Origin: Gigantopelta aegis
Lineage: Eukaryota; Mollusca; Gastropoda; Neomphalida; Peltospiridae
DNA length: 64,000 nt
Direction of reading: 5' to 3'
Assembly (NCBI RefSeq): GCF_016097555.1
Contig: NC_054703.1
Span: 20,811,610-20,875,609, forward strand
This document shows, in pieces, positions 11,601 through 19,350 of the stretch. The position numbers and the translations under genes are program-made. A model generated the notes under the pieces. That model had not been told where the DNA came from. It made no database searches and saw only the letters and a program-made list of their open reading frames with translations. Positions within the stretch are counted from its first letter, which is position 1, and the number at the start of each line of letters is the position of its first letter.

Positions 11601-13037
11601 ACAAAAGTACAAGAACCCTGTATTAAGTGGATATGTGGTTGTTTTTGTTAAGGTTTTTTTGTGGAGTTTTTTCATTTTTCATTTATTTTTTCAAAATTCC
11701 CAAATGGTTGACATCCAATAGCTGATGATTAATAAATCAACGTGCACTAGTGATGTCATTAAACAAAACAAACTTACTCTAAGACAATATGTCAGAATTA
11801 CCAAATGGTTGACATATCCAATAGCCAATGATTAATAAATCAATGTGCTCTAGAGGTGTCGTTAAACAAGACAAACTAACTAAGACTATATGTCAGAATT
11901 ACCACATTTAATGTTTGACATTCAATGGCCGACGATTAATGTGCTCTAGTGGTGTTGTTAAACAAAACAAAGTAACTAAGACTGTATGTCAGAATTACCA
12001 CATTTAATGTTTGACATCCAATGGCCGACGATTAATGTGCTCTAGTGGTGTTGTTAAACAAAACAAACTAACTAAGACTATATGTCAGAATTACCACATT
12101 TAATGTTTGACATCCAATGGCCGACGATTAATGTGCTCTGTGTTGTTAAAGGGACATACCCTAGTTTCAACCCATGAAAATTAACCCTAAGTTTAATTAA
12201 TCTACATACCTGTAACACATATGGATAAAGTTACAATTGAGTGAAACATGAGTCTGTGACTTTGAAATGGTGATATACTCACTAAAAATAGACTAAAACT
12301 CGACTCCATAACTGTTACTTCTCAGACGCACGTGCTTTTTTAAAAATATGAGATATGCATTTTGTGATATTAAAAACACCAGGAAGACCAAAAACACTTC
12401 GAATGTACGGAAATTGATAATCTAAACCATAACATCTAAGTAATGTATGATTTCAGTTATTAAAAGCGGCTCTAATAGTAAAAAAATATAGGTTAGTGTT
12501 TAAAAACTAGAGTATGTACCTTTAAACAAAACAAGCTAACTCTAAGACTACATGTATATGTCAGAATTACCAAATGTATGTCATCCCGTGGCTGATGATT
12601 AATGTGCTCTAGTGGTGTTGTTAAACAAAACAAGCTAACTCTAAGACTACATGTATATGTCAGAATTACCAAGTGTATGTCATCCCGTGGCTGATGATTA
12701 ATGTGCTCTAGTGGTGTTGTTAAACAAAACAAATAAATCAAGGGACTCAATGCATGTATATAGCCCAGTATAGTAAAATGCTTGCGTGATATGTGCTGTA
12801 TTGGTGTTGTTAAAAAAAAAAAAACGAAAAAACATTCTTTAACTTTTTCAGTTGTGGAACTACAGTCCAATGCTGAACTCGTTTATTGCGGAGACGTATG
12901 TGAGAGAAACCGGATACGACGATGATGGGGTCACAACAGAGTACGAACTGTGGGAAAAAAACAAAACAGGCATAATGAAGAGACCGGGAATGATACAAGT
13001 GCATATCAAATCAAGTAGCGATATTATCAGTTTGTAG
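1..13037 (+). CDS. CAPN5: Calpain-5-like (CAPN5/6, TRA-3 class) cysteine protease, 3' part, six exons
   Basis: Calcium-dependent intracellular cysteine protease of the non-classical calpain class that ends in a C2 domain instead of a penta-EF-hand. Exons are 1-106 (continuing upstream), 3833-3955, 5980-6176, 6729-6847, 9033-9169 and 12852-13037. Together they give 288 residues plus a TAG stop, and all phases fit (0,0,2,1,0). Seen in order: the end of the protease core (KTWSEA, FLKNPQ), the beta-sandwich domain (IGFQIMK, VEENRKYRVH, SRSVFGSCL, GRYVLLPAL, FLLRLYS), then a C2 domain (PLVILKCEGEKVKSA, ATFYRKKK, LWNYSPML, GMIQVHIKSS). Each block lines up in order with my memory of vertebrate CAPN5. 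The catalytic Cys/His/Asn exons are outside the window, so activity cannot be judged. Introns are 0.5-3.9 kb and full of repeats. CAPN5 and CAPN6 orthology is not separable here. Confidence 0.88.
150..405 (+). mobile_element. tRNA-derived SINE, type A, 5'-truncated
   Basis: Type A body: CAGCCAGTGCACCACGACTGG, TATAAAAGATCCCTTGCTGC, tail GTAAATA..ATGTGTTGAGTG and GTTAAATAAAACATT, ending in (TTTC)n. The tRNA-like head is missing. It lies in a calpain intron just after the first exon. Confidence 0.85.
406..758. other. AT-rich intron stretch, nothing recognised
   Basis: No exon-like frame, tandem repeat or terminal inverted repeat was seen. The phrase 'aaatatggcc' recurs within it and the style resembles decayed MITE sequence. 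Confidence 0.4.
759..912 (-). mobile_element. MITE end fragment (CAGGGCTCGAAAC family)
   Basis: Matches the reverse complement of the right end of the 41986-43116 element: CAGGCTCGAAACG, CCCGTTTGGGC, ATGGCGTTAGTCGCCCAA, ATATGAGCCACTATTAAT. Confidence 0.75.
1105..1552. mobile_element. MITE with terminal inverted repeats (ATTTCATGGTG)
   Basis: Ends are ATTTCATGGTG and CACCATGAAAT. A second inverted pair lies inside (GTGATGTGTGAAAACCATA near 1150 and TATGATTTTCACACATC near 1498). A repeat-like insert with several CACTTGTCC motifs occupies the centre. Confidence 0.7.
1553..1760. repeat. Interspersed repeat, copy 1 (second copy near 52181-52340)
   Basis: Shares TTTTGCATTATGAAA, TTTTCAAAATATATCTTT, TATAATAATAA and ACATTCA(T/G)ATTGGGAA in the same order with 52181-52340. 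Confidence 0.6.
1762..1977 (-). mobile_element. SINE, type B, partial
   Basis: Antisense type B tail and body: TTTAACGACACCACTAGAG, CTATTGGATGTCAGACATTTGG, GCAAGGGATCTTTTATATGC, CACAGACAGGATAGCACATACC. Abuts a type A SINE on the other strand. Confidence 0.85.
1978..2296 (+). mobile_element. SINE, type A, near full length
   Basis: Head GGGACGTAGGCCAGTGGTAAAGCG (A-box region) and GGGATCGATCCCCGTCGG (B-box region), then the shared body and the GTTGAGTGCGTCATTAAATAAA tail. Confidence 0.9.
2400..2645. other. G-rich tract in calpain intron
   Basis: Several runs of five to ten G (near 2426, 2535 and 2578) and a (CA)n run at about 2640. The spacing is compatible with G-quadruplex formation on the + strand. 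No exon seen. Confidence 0.5.
2690..3300 (-). mobile_element. SINE, type B, with internally repeated head
   Basis: Antisense tail (TTTAACGACACCACTAGAG) and body, after which the segment from ATCTTTTATATGTACCATATC to CAGTCCCCACTAACCAAT is repeated: complete around 2825-2998, again at 3003-3170, then a partial third copy to about 3290. Confidence 0.8.
3302..3765 (+). mobile_element. ~460-bp interspersed repeat, copy 1
   Basis: Runs from TATAGGGTGTATCCTACC to TTTAGTACTAC and matches 25129-25592 on the opposite strand over its length (ATCCCATAGACGACAAT, AAACTCCTACCTGCA, CCATACATGTTTCAAGCACA, GGTGTTCACTTCTCTATC). An 82-codon open frame here is also partly open in the second copy, but no known protein is recognised. 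Confidence 0.75.
3833..3955 (+). CDS. CAPN5: Calpain-5-like, exon
   Basis: Acceptor TTTCAG before 3833 and donor AAG|GTAAAT after 3955; 41 codons, phase 0 on both sides. Encodes VLFDVTSDEDTVMLSLEQQ ... IGFQIMK, the start of the beta-sandwich domain. Confidence 0.87.
4047..4218. repeat. Near-perfect ~170-bp palindrome
   Basis: Arms: GGGATAACCCTACTGTGTTT, CCGATGTGCGGAC(A/G)TATAT and GTTTTATTGGC pair with their complements in reverse order around a short loop (GACTCGTTAGCGGAG). A fold-back MITE in a calpain intron. Confidence 0.88.
4230..5140. other. Calpain intron, no gene seen
   Basis: AT-rich, with several TGACGTCA-like words (near 4290, 4509 and 4964). A small inverted repeat lies at 4568-4600 (TTTCAGGTG..CACCTGAAA). 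No coding exon or identifiable element. Confidence 0.4.
5150..5525 (-). pseudogene. LINE (non-LTR retrotransposon) 3' ORF fragment
   Basis: On the minus strand one frame reads YYKLSREDQVIMMRLRTCHC, KFRVGNSGTCQCGT, VEHFL, HCPTY, KEKLFGPLEN, NTAAFVRATGVPV with in-frame stops. This is the Cys-rich tail that follows the RNase H region in some LINE families (CxCG..T.EH.L..CP.Y). 5'-truncated and dead; it sits in a calpain intron. Confidence 0.75.
5980..6176 (+). CDS. CAPN5: Calpain-5-like, exon
   Basis: Acceptor CTACAG before 5980 and donor CCAG|GTATTG after 6176; phase 0 in, 2 out. Encodes VEENRKYRVHVLTEK ... SRSVFGS ... FLLRLYSTKPSHA, the core of the beta-sandwich domain. Its last ~15 bases are copied in the tandem array that follows. 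Confidence 0.9.
6166..6700 (+). repeat. Exon-edge minisatellite in calpain intron (~85-bp unit, ~6 copies)
   Basis: Six imperfect ~85-bp units. Each carries a version of ATCACATGCCAG|GTATTGAA, the end of the preceding exon plus its splice donor, followed by ATACCAAATAAAAT and GACAATGTTAA. The internal part resembles the repeat at 3302-3765. The array runs to within about 30 bp of the next acceptor. Confidence 0.85.
6729..6847 (+). CDS. CAPN5: Calpain-5-like, exon
   Basis: Acceptor TTAATAG before 6729 and donor GGGG|GTAAGT after 6847; phase 2 in, 1 out. Encodes (R)QLLKDEPTVKCPCVSG ... LTVISATGIEL, the link into the C2 domain and its first strand. Confidence 0.87.
7681..8205 (+). repeat. Minisatellite, ~58-bp unit, 9 copies
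   Basis: Units of GTGCTTTGTTTTGGTGGGCT and AGTGGAATTTACAAACCC. Two variants (CCGCTATAGCCC and CCACTATATAGCCC) alternate through much of the array, giving a ~116-bp higher-order period. Confidence 0.93.
8222..8362 (+). repeat. Donor-like triplication in calpain intron
   Basis: Three copies, ~55-62 bp apart, of GGTGGTAAGTATTT(C/G)ATTTAT. The sequence closely copies the donor of the exon ending at 6847 (GGGGGTAAGTATTTCATTTAT). Two copies are preceded by acceptor-like TTCAACAG and TTTAACAG. Confidence 0.75.
8358..8575 (+). mobile_element. SINE, type B, partial
   Basis: Body from CACTATGACTGGTATATCAAAGG to the type B tail (TGTCAGAATTACCAAATG, GATGATTAATAAATCAATG, TCATTAAACAAAACAAAC). Confidence 0.85.
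8583..8902 (+). mobile_element. SINE, type A
   Basis: Head GATGTAGCCCAGTGGTACAG, shared body, and tail AAATAAAATGTGTTGAGTGCG. It ends about 130 bp before the calpain exon at 9033. Confidence 0.88.
9033..9169 (+). CDS. CAPN5: Calpain-5-like, exon (C2 domain)
   Basis: Acceptor CCCTTAG before 9033 and donor GAG|GTATGA after 9169; phase 1 in, 0 out. Encodes DCNPLVILKCEGEKVKSA ... WDMKATFYRKKKAYP, the most CAPN5-like stretch in the window. Confidence 0.9.
9214..9464. mobile_element. MITE with CAGGGA(G/A)GTGAGAG ends, copy 1
   Basis: Left CAGGGAGGTGAGAG, right CTCTCACTTCCCTG. A second copy at 59692-59976 shares the interior (GGAACAAAAAAGCTTACT, AACCCCTGGAACTGCCAAAA, AGTATTGAACATCATGTTTT). Confidence 0.82.
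9545..10690 (+). repeat. ~145-bp minisatellite carrying AGGTCACAGTGACCT palindromes
   Basis: About eight units in a calpain intron. Seven contain a perfect AGGTCA-CAG-TGACCT (starting at 9695, 9841, 9987, 10133, 10279, 10425 and 10570). Other conserved words are GTTGTTCCTACATGTGAGG and AAGATATGGTCCGGACAA. Confidence 0.95.
10895..11192 (+). mobile_element. SINE, type A
   Basis: GGGGCGGGACGTAG head with a short deletion before GTGTGGGATCGATCCCCGTC, followed by the full body and the GTTAAATAAAAGA end. Confidence 0.9.
11300..11460 (+). mobile_element. SINE, type C, partial
   Basis: GTGGATCCATTTCAACTGATTGG, CCAGTGCACCACAACTGGTC and GCATTAGGAAAAATGTAGCGGG. The tRNA-like head is lost and the tail is short. 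Confidence 0.78.
11537..11597 (+). repeat. (CT)n microsatellite
   Basis: (GTCT)n followed by about 25 CT units. Confidence 0.97.
11695..12740 (+). repeat. Tandemly repeated SINE B-tails, split by a MITE
   Basis: About seven consecutive copies (~70-95 bp) of only the 3' tail of a type B SINE: TGTCAGAATTACCA, TTTGACATCCAATGGCCGA, GATTAATGTGCTCTAG, TTGTTAAACAAAACAAAC. The insert at 12150-12521 separates the fifth and sixth copies. Confidence 0.85.
12146..12525. mobile_element. TTAA-flanked MITE
   Basis: Inserted in the SINE-tail motif TTGTTAAACAAAAC so that TTAA appears on both sides (12146-12149 and 12522-12525). Terminal repeats AGGGACATACCCTAGTTT and, inverted, AGGTACATACTCTAGTTT. TTAA duplication is typical of the piggyBac superfamily. 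A partial relative is at 63890-64000. Confidence 0.85.
12852..13037 (+). CDS. CAPN5: Calpain-5-like, terminal coding exon
   Basis: Acceptor TTTTTCAG before 12852; 62 codons ending in TAG at 13035-13037. Encodes LWNYSPMLNSFIAETYV ... GMIQVHIKSSSDIISL, the end of the C2 domain. The last ~20 bases, stop included, are the first copy of the minisatellite that follows. Confidence 0.9.
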   Translation: MWNYSPMLNSFIAETYVRETGYDDDGVTTEYELWEKNKTGIMKRPGMIQVHIKSSSDIISL

Positions 13038-14117
13038 CACCATAGAAAAACAAAGGCAAAGGAGAAAATACATGTCCTATATACACACTTGCCATAAACA
13101 ATATTTTTGCGATATTAACAGTTTGTAGCACCATAGACAAACAAAGGCAAAGGAGAAAATACATGTCCTATATACACACTTGCCATAAACAATATTTTTG
13201 CGATATTATCAGTTTGTAGCACCATAGACAAACAAAGGCAAAGGAGAAAATACAAGTCCTATATACACACTTGCCATAAACAATATTTTTGCGATATTAT
13301 CAGTTTGTAGCACCATAGACAAACAACGGCAAAGGAGAAAATACATGTCCTATATACACACTTGCCATAAACAATATTTTTGCGATATTATCAGTTTGTA
13401 GCACCATAGAAAAACAAAGGCAAAGGAGAAAATACAAGTCCTATATACACACTTGCCATAAACAATATTTTTGCGATATTATCAGTTTGTAGCACCATAG
13501 ACAAACAAAGGCAAAGGAGAAAATACAAGTCCTATATACACACTTGCCATAAACAATATTTTTGCGATATTAACAGTTTGTAGCACCATAGACAAACAAA
13601 GGCAAAGGAGAAAATACAAGTCCTATATACACACTTGCCATAAACAATATTTTTGCGATATTAACAGTTTGTAGCACCATAGATAAACAAAGGCAAAGGA
13701 GAAAATACAAGTCCTATATACACACTTGCCATAAACAATATTTTTGCGATATTAACAGTTTGTAGTGCCGTAGACAAACAAAGGCAAAGGCTGAAAATAC
13801 AAGTCCTATATACACACTTGCCATAAACAATATTTTTGCGATATTAACAGTTTGTAGCACCATAGAAAAACGAGGGCAAAGTGAGAAAATACATGTCCTA
13901 TATACACCCTAAATACACTTTCTGTAAAAAATATTTCTGCGATATTAACAGTTTGTAGCGCCATAGAAAACCGAGGGCAAAGGGAGAAAATACATGTCCT
14001 ATATATACACACTTGCCGTAAACAATATTTTTGCGATATTAACAGTTTGTAGCACCATAGATAAACAAAGGCTTAAGGAGAAAATACATGTCCTATATAT
14101 ACACCCCATTGCTGTAA
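13018..14117 (+). repeat. 91-bp minisatellite beginning in the last calpain codons
   Basis: About 12 units, 91 bp for the first eight or so and slightly longer later. Unit starts fall at 13018, 13109, 13200, 13291, 13382, 13473 and 13564. Each copy repeats GCGATATTA(A/T)CAGTTTGTAG, which in the gene frame reads D-I-(I/N)-S-L-stop, followed by CACCATAGACAAACAAAGGC. It forms the start of the presumed 3' UTR. Confidence 0.93.
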
Positions 14118-14620
14118 AAAAAAAAAAAACCCCACTTTCTGGGATATATTTTAACAATTTTCAGAAACACCATGTGTAAGGTATGCCATTTTATAACAGA
14201 CTGCTATACAATATAGGCATATGGACTCGCATTTTTTTCGCCAAAATCTCAGTGACATCATTTATTTATGTTAACTTTGCTGCCAAATAGCTATATAGGT
14301 TATAAATGAATCACTGTGTACTTTACATGCATTACAACTAATTTTGCAGGCAGAATTATGAAAATATGTGGTAAAAAGGTGTCGAGTTAGCCCATTGTGC
14401 CCAAATATCTCTGTTGTTTTTTCCCAAAGTTGAGGATTTGCTTTAGCACTTGGGGAGGGAAGGGTGGGGAGTGGGGGAAGTTGCCACTCCATCTCATTCA
14501 CTTATGTTACACAATTCTAAAATGTAAAAAAAAAAAAAAAATCAGTTTTCAAATTGTTCCTTGATCATGTTGTGAATACATGGTCTTGTTGTAAATTAAG
14601 AGCAGCATTTTAGCAAATAG
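14118..14620. other. Intergenic or 3' UTR stretch, no gene seen
   Basis: Two poly-A runs (14118 and 14526) and a short purine/pyrimidine-rich patch. No coding frame or repeat family recognised. Confidence 0.4.
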
Positions 14621-14624
14621 TGAT

Positions 14625-14790
14625 GCACCATGACAAAGGCTATAGGTTCGAATCCTGACCACGGTGTGGATTTAGGTGGGGGCCCAATTAGGGCCTCTCC
14701 TCACCCACTCACCCTAACGGTTTTGTCAGTTTTACTTTTCGTTTATCAATTTATGCCAAAACCAAAGATTCCAGATCCACACTCATCATG
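14625..14790 (+). mobile_element. Possible tRNA-derived SINE fragment
   Basis: Contains a B-box-like GGTTCGAATCC after GACAAAGGCTATA, then a pyrimidine-rich CTCCTCACCCACTCACCC stretch. No clear A box. Confidence 0.35.
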
Positions 14791-14831
14791 TGAAAATGAC
14801 AATAGCTGTGTTGATATTTATCTGCCAAAAT

Positions 14832-15768
14832 TGTATTATCTGATGTATTAAGTTACATATTTATAAGATGAATTTTAATGTTTTGTCATGTTCTGTATTA
14901 AGTTACATATTTATAAGATGAATTTGATGTTTTGTCATGTTCTGTATTAAGTTACATATTTATAAGATGAATTTTAATGTTTTGTCATGTTCTGTATTAA
15001 GTTACATATTTATAAGATGAATTTTAATGTTTTGTCATGTTCTGTATTAAGTTACATATTTATAAGATGAATTTGATGTTTTGTCATGTTCTGTATTAAG
15101 TTACATATTTATAAGATGAATTTGATGTTTTGTTATGTTCTGTATTAAGTTACATATTTATAAGATGAATTTGATGTTTTGTTATGAACTGTATTTTAAG
15201 TTACATATTTATAAGATGAATTTGATGTTTTGTCATCTTCTGTATTAAGTTACATATTTATAAGATGAATTTGATGTTTTGTTATGAACTGTATTTTAAG
15301 TTACATATTTATAAGATGAATTTGATGTTTTGTCATCTTCTGTATTAAGTTACATATTTATAAGATGAATTTGATGTTTTGTTATGAACTGTATTTTAAG
15401 TTACATATTTATAAGATGAATTTGATGTTTTGTTATGTTCTGTATTAAGTTACATATTTATAAAATGAATTTGATGTTTTGTCATGAACTGTATTAAGTT
15501 ACATATTTATAAAATGAATTTGATGTTTTGTTATGAACTGTATTTTAAGTTACATATTTATAAGATGAATTTGATGTTTTGTTATGTTCTGTATTAAGTT
15601 ACATATTTATAAAATGAATTTGATGTTTTGTCATGTTCTGTATTAAGTTACATATTTATAAGATGAATTTGATGTTTTGTCATGTTCTGTATTAAGTTAC
15701 ATATTTATAAGATGAATTTGATGTTTTGTTATGTTCTGTATTAAGTTACATATATATATTTATAAGTT
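14832..15768 (+). repeat. AT-rich minisatellite, 46-50-bp unit, ~20 copies
   Basis: Unit: GTTACATATTTATAAGATGAA, TTTGATGTTTTGT(C/T)ATG and TTCTGTATTAA, with a subset carrying AACTGTATTTTAA. Lies between the calpain stop and the candidate poly(A) signal. Confidence 0.95.
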
Positions 15769-15926
15769 GAACTGCAGTGTGAATTTTTTAGTTCAATTTC
15801 TGTTCATCTGAAATGTGCCTTTTGGCCACATGCATGCAACATTTATTATATGGATTTCTTTAGCAATTTATTTTTAATGGGTTTTTTTTTTATATTTTGT
15901 CTTTTTATTTGTAGAAATAGGTGCAA

Positions 15927-15932
15927 AATAAA
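15927..15932 (+). promoter_or_regulatory. Candidate polyadenylation signal AATAAA
   Basis: AATAAA follows the AT-rich minisatellite, with GT-rich sequence (GGTGTGCTC) about 20 bp downstream. It could end the calpain transcript, giving a ~2.9-kb 3' UTR made largely of two minisatellites. This is inferred from position only. Confidence 0.3.
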
Positions 15933-16219
15933 CATTTACAATTTCACGGTGTGCTCTTATTTAATGGAGTGGTTTGTGGCGCCGTTTGTCACATTCTGAT
16001 TTAGCTTACTGATTTATAAATCCTTAACTTTTCAGCAAAATATACATATATACAGTAAAGTACACTTATAAAGAACATGCTTAGAACGAAGTTTATGAAC
16101 TAGTGCATAGAACGAACTGATCGTAAAGTCCCATTTTATCTCCCTATATATTAATGACCAACGTATGCAATTGTGTACAACGAACTACTGCTATAACGTA
16201 CTATCGTGTTCCCTTCCGG

Positions 16220-16220
<1 letters not shown>

Positions 16221-16303
<83 letters not shown>

Positions 16304-16347
16304 ATATATATATATATATTATATATATATACATGTATATATATATA
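16221..16347. repeat. (TA)n microsatellite, left of the Tc1 element
   Basis: About 125 bp of nearly pure TA, interrupted by two ACATGTATAT words. It and 17842-17908 are probably one tract split by the transposon. Confidence 0.95.
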
Positions 16348-17840
16348 CTCTTCAAAAGAAGAAACGCAAAACCACATTGTCGTAACATTTGGAGAATTGA
16401 TTTAATTATTGAATGGTGAGTCCGATAATTACCAAATGTTGCAGGATTGTTCACAATTCACTCTAGTCCATTGTGAGTAAGTGATAGGACACACCACCAA
16501 GGTCAAGGTCATCTGGAGTCAATACCGGGTGTGGCCTCCGCGTGTGTTGACAACTGCCTGGAACCGCCTGCCCATTGAAGCAACCAGAGTACGAATGACG
16601 TCCCGGGGGATGGTGGCCCACTCGGCCTGCAAGGCTGCTGCCAGCTCGGGCAGGGCCTGGGGCTGTGGTTGTCGCTGTCGGAGGCGTCGGTCCAACTCGT
16701 CCCATAGATGCTCAATTGAGTTCAAATCCGGTGATATCGATGGCCAAGGAAGGACATTAATGTTGTTGTTCTGTAGGAAAGCCGGTGTGAGACGTGCTGT
16801 GTGAGGCCTGGCGTTGTCATGTTGGAACACTGCGTTGGCGTTGGCCATAACTGGAACGATGTGTGGCCGGAGGATCTGGTCAATGTAGCCCTGTGCATTC
16901 AGGTTGCCCTGCACGTGGACCAGGTCAGTTCTGCCAGTGTGTGAGATGGCTGCCCACACCATGACACTACCCCCGCCGAATCTGTCCACTTCCTGCACGC
17001 AGTTTGCCGCATAACGTTCACCACGACGCCTATACACGCGACATCTTCCATCATGACGTCGGAGCAGAAATCGGGACTCGTCACTGAACCACACCTGTCT
17101 CCATCGCAGTTGAGGCCATTGTCGATGAATCTGGCACCACTGCAGTCGGAGTCGACGGTGTTGTGGTGTTAAGATGTCACCTCGAACTGGTCGTCTGGCA
17201 CGAATTCCTACCTCACGTAGGCGGTTCCGTACGGTCTGGTCGGATATCCTGCGCAAACCTGGTATTGCTGCGGCTGTGGAGGTGGCAGTAGTCAATCGTT
17301 CCCGAAGGTGGCGTACCCGGATGTAGCGGTCCTGCCCGGGGGTAGTGACCAGTGGTCGACCGGATCTAGGGAGGTCACGTGTTGATCCATGTTGCTGGTA
17401 ACGGTCCCACAGTCTGGAGATGGTGCTTGGGGACACATGGAATGCCCTGGCAACGGCCGTTCTGTATTCGCCTGCGTCTAGTCGGCCGATGGCATTGTTT
17501 CTCTGCGGTTCACTGAGACGTGGCATGTCCTGGATTGTCAACTGTCGGCCAGATACAGAGGCCAGGCAAGCGAACACCCTGCACTTTTATACTGTCGGTG
17601 TTCATGTTGCACGTGCAGACAACGCACGTGCAATGGTGACATGGTTTGCACGTGGCTGCGTTTTTGCGAATATTCACATTTTGGAACTTTATTGTACAGT
17701 AGCTGCGTTTTATCGAATGTAACCGTGGGAATGTGTTTGGGACATGCATTGACCTTATATTCACAAAGCATGAACCGGTAGGAAACATAAAATCGGAGTT
17801 ATAACCCATTTGTACCCTTTTGCGTTTCTTTTTTTGAAGA

Positions 17841-17841
<1 letters not shown>
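16348..17841 (-). mobile_element. Complete Tc1-type transposon
   Basis: 1494 bp bounded by inverted repeats CTCTTCAAAAGAAGAAACGC and CTCTTCAAAAAAAGAAACGC (about 25 bp) and flanked by TA, here inside a (TA)n tract. It carries one uninterrupted transposase gene on the minus strand, so it may be recent. A non-autonomous element at 52884-53393 has the same outer 13 bases. Confidence 0.93.
16519..17526 (-). CDS. Tc1-type DDE transposase, intact
   Basis: DNA-cutting and strand-transfer enzyme of a Tc1-type element, acting on the flanking inverted repeats. The open frame extends up to 17577 (352 codons). I take the start at 17526 (MPRLSEPQ, 335 residues) because Tc1-like proteins usually begin this way and the upstream 17 residues are atypical. 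Seen: an N-terminal helix-turn-helix region (about residues 5-50), a basic RSGRP linker, then the catalytic triad D149 (FSDES), D237 (QHDNARPH) and E272 (SIEHLWDELD). The last two are 34 residues apart, the DD34E signature of Tc1. GGGSVMVW and LPWPSISPDLN are also present. No stop or frameshift. GC content is clearly higher than in the surrounding DNA, suggesting recent arrival. Confidence 0.93.
   Translation of the reverse strand: MPRLSEPQRNNAIGRLDAGEYRTAVARAFHVSPSTISRLWDRYQQHGSTRDLPRSGRPLVTTPGQDRYIRVRHLRERLTTATSTAAAIPGLRRISDQTVRNRLREVGIRARRPVRGDILTPQHRRLRLQWCQIHRQWPQLRWRQVWFSDESRFLLRRHDGRCRVYRRRGERYAANCVQEVDRFGGGSVMVWAAISHTGRTDLVHVQGNLNAQGYIDQILRPHIVPVMANANAVFQHDNARPHTARLTPAFLQNNNINVLPWPSISPDLNSIEHLWDELDRRLRQRQPQPQALPELAAALQAEWATIPRDVIRTLVASMGRRFQAVVNTRGGHTRY

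Positions 17842-17908
<67 letters not shown>
17842..17908. repeat. (TA)n microsatellite, right of the Tc1 element
   Basis: Pure TA run continuing the tract at 16221-16347. It is followed by CAGTGGACTGTCTAAACAGG, which resembles a pogo/Tigger-type terminal repeat. A third short (TA)n is at 18030-18049. Confidence 0.95.
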
Positions 17909-17912
<4 letters not shown>

Positions 17913-18179
17913 TGGACTGTCTAAACAGGACTCACTTCGTACCGTCGAAATAGTCCGGTTTACATAGAGGACCGGTTTAGACCGAGTTCATCCAGAGTTA
18001 TGGTTCTTGAATGATCGACAACTCGCGGATATATATATATATATATATACACACAGTTGAATCTCGTTGGCTCGAACCCCGTCGGTGCTCGAGAAAGTGT
18101 TCAACCCATCAGGTAGTTCGACCGAACCATTTGGTCAACATCGGATATTTTCGTAACATCAGTTAGAAGTTGAATTATA

Positions 18180-18776
18180 TAGGTGTCAGGACGTTTCGGC
18201 CCCAGTACGGCCCCAAACCATTTCGGCCCCTAATGCAATATACGGCGATCTAGTGTTCGTGTATACAGATATATGCTGTAATTGGTATAGTAACACCGGT
18301 AATAATAGAGATAAAATACAAATTTGTAACACTAATTTGTCTTTGGATATTAATGCTTTATCAGCTGTTTACTTTCTGTCAGCTGAAGCTAGGCGAAATC
18401 AACATACCATACTCGGCGTTTTAACCTCAGCTGGGTATGTAGTATATTTAATAAGAAACCACAGCACATCAGTAGTATGCAGTGTGACTGTTCATTATCT
18501 AAGGCCTGTACGTATTTCATGTATATGGCTTGAGTAAATGATACTGGAAATAAACAAAATTATAATATTATTTTTATCTGTAAATATAAACACGCAATGT
18601 GTGACATCTAAAAATCAATGGATATAGGACAAATCAATGAATAAATGTACTTTATTAACAAAATAAAAATTAGTGCGAATAGAAACATGGGCGAAACGAC
18701 TCGGTTAGAGGTACGAATCAACCCTGTTCAAAACGACTCGGGTGAACTAGTAATAAGGGCGAAACGACTTGTTACC
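18180..18776. mobile_element. Possible MITE with GTTTCG(G/C)CCC ends
   Basis: Left GTGTCAGGACGTTTCGGCCCC and right GGGCGAAACGACTTGTTACC are similar when inverted. Similar words recur inside near 18690 and 18735. Weak identity. Confidence 0.4.
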
Positions 18777-19340
18777 ATATTATTTTGGTAACTGCAAACT
18801 TAAAAATATCATCATTGTATTATATAACAAAATATCAGAGTGAAAGGATGTATTCGAAATTACTCCGATTGTGTGATACAAAAGCCCTTGCCGAAGTGAT
18901 GATAGCTGAGTACCTCGCCCCCGGTTTCATTGAAAACTTGTCTGGTAGACGTGTTCAGAGTAACGCTTCCCGCCGAGGCCAATTGTTTGATTGGTATCAC
19001 GGTTCATCGAAAAGGCACCGTGACACTGGCTGCACTTGAAAGACTTTTACTGATAGCTGCTGGCTGAACACACAACATGACAGGTATGGCAAAGAAAGGA
19101 TTGCTTGGCTAGTGTCGCGATTCTCCGATCCATCTATAACTCGTTCCGCCTAAATTATTATAATCCAAAGCTTGTAACAACCAACTGCGCAAGCGCGGCA
19201 ATAGTTGGTCCTTGGTTGGTCGGTGGTTTTCCATTTGATACTTGATATATCACCAGTTCGAGGGAAATATAGCTAATAACAGACGAGACCGATAACTTAG
19301 TTCGAGCGAAGCCTTATAGTCGACTCGGGACGTATTCGAC
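18777..19340. other. Intergenic, not recognised
   Basis: A short open frame at 18785-19039 has no family resemblance I can name. The segment holds several GTTCGA(G/C)(C/G)G words like those near 18060-18130 and may be remains of a pogo-like element. Confidence 0.35.
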
Positions 19341-19350
19341 CCATCATCAG

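Noticed and set aside
16154..16454. Open frames of alternating Tyr-Ile residues on both strands
   Set aside because: They are the translation of a (TA)n microsatellite in several frames.
18253..18537. 94-codon open frame
   Set aside because: No domain, splice context or compositional support; lies within a probable MITE.
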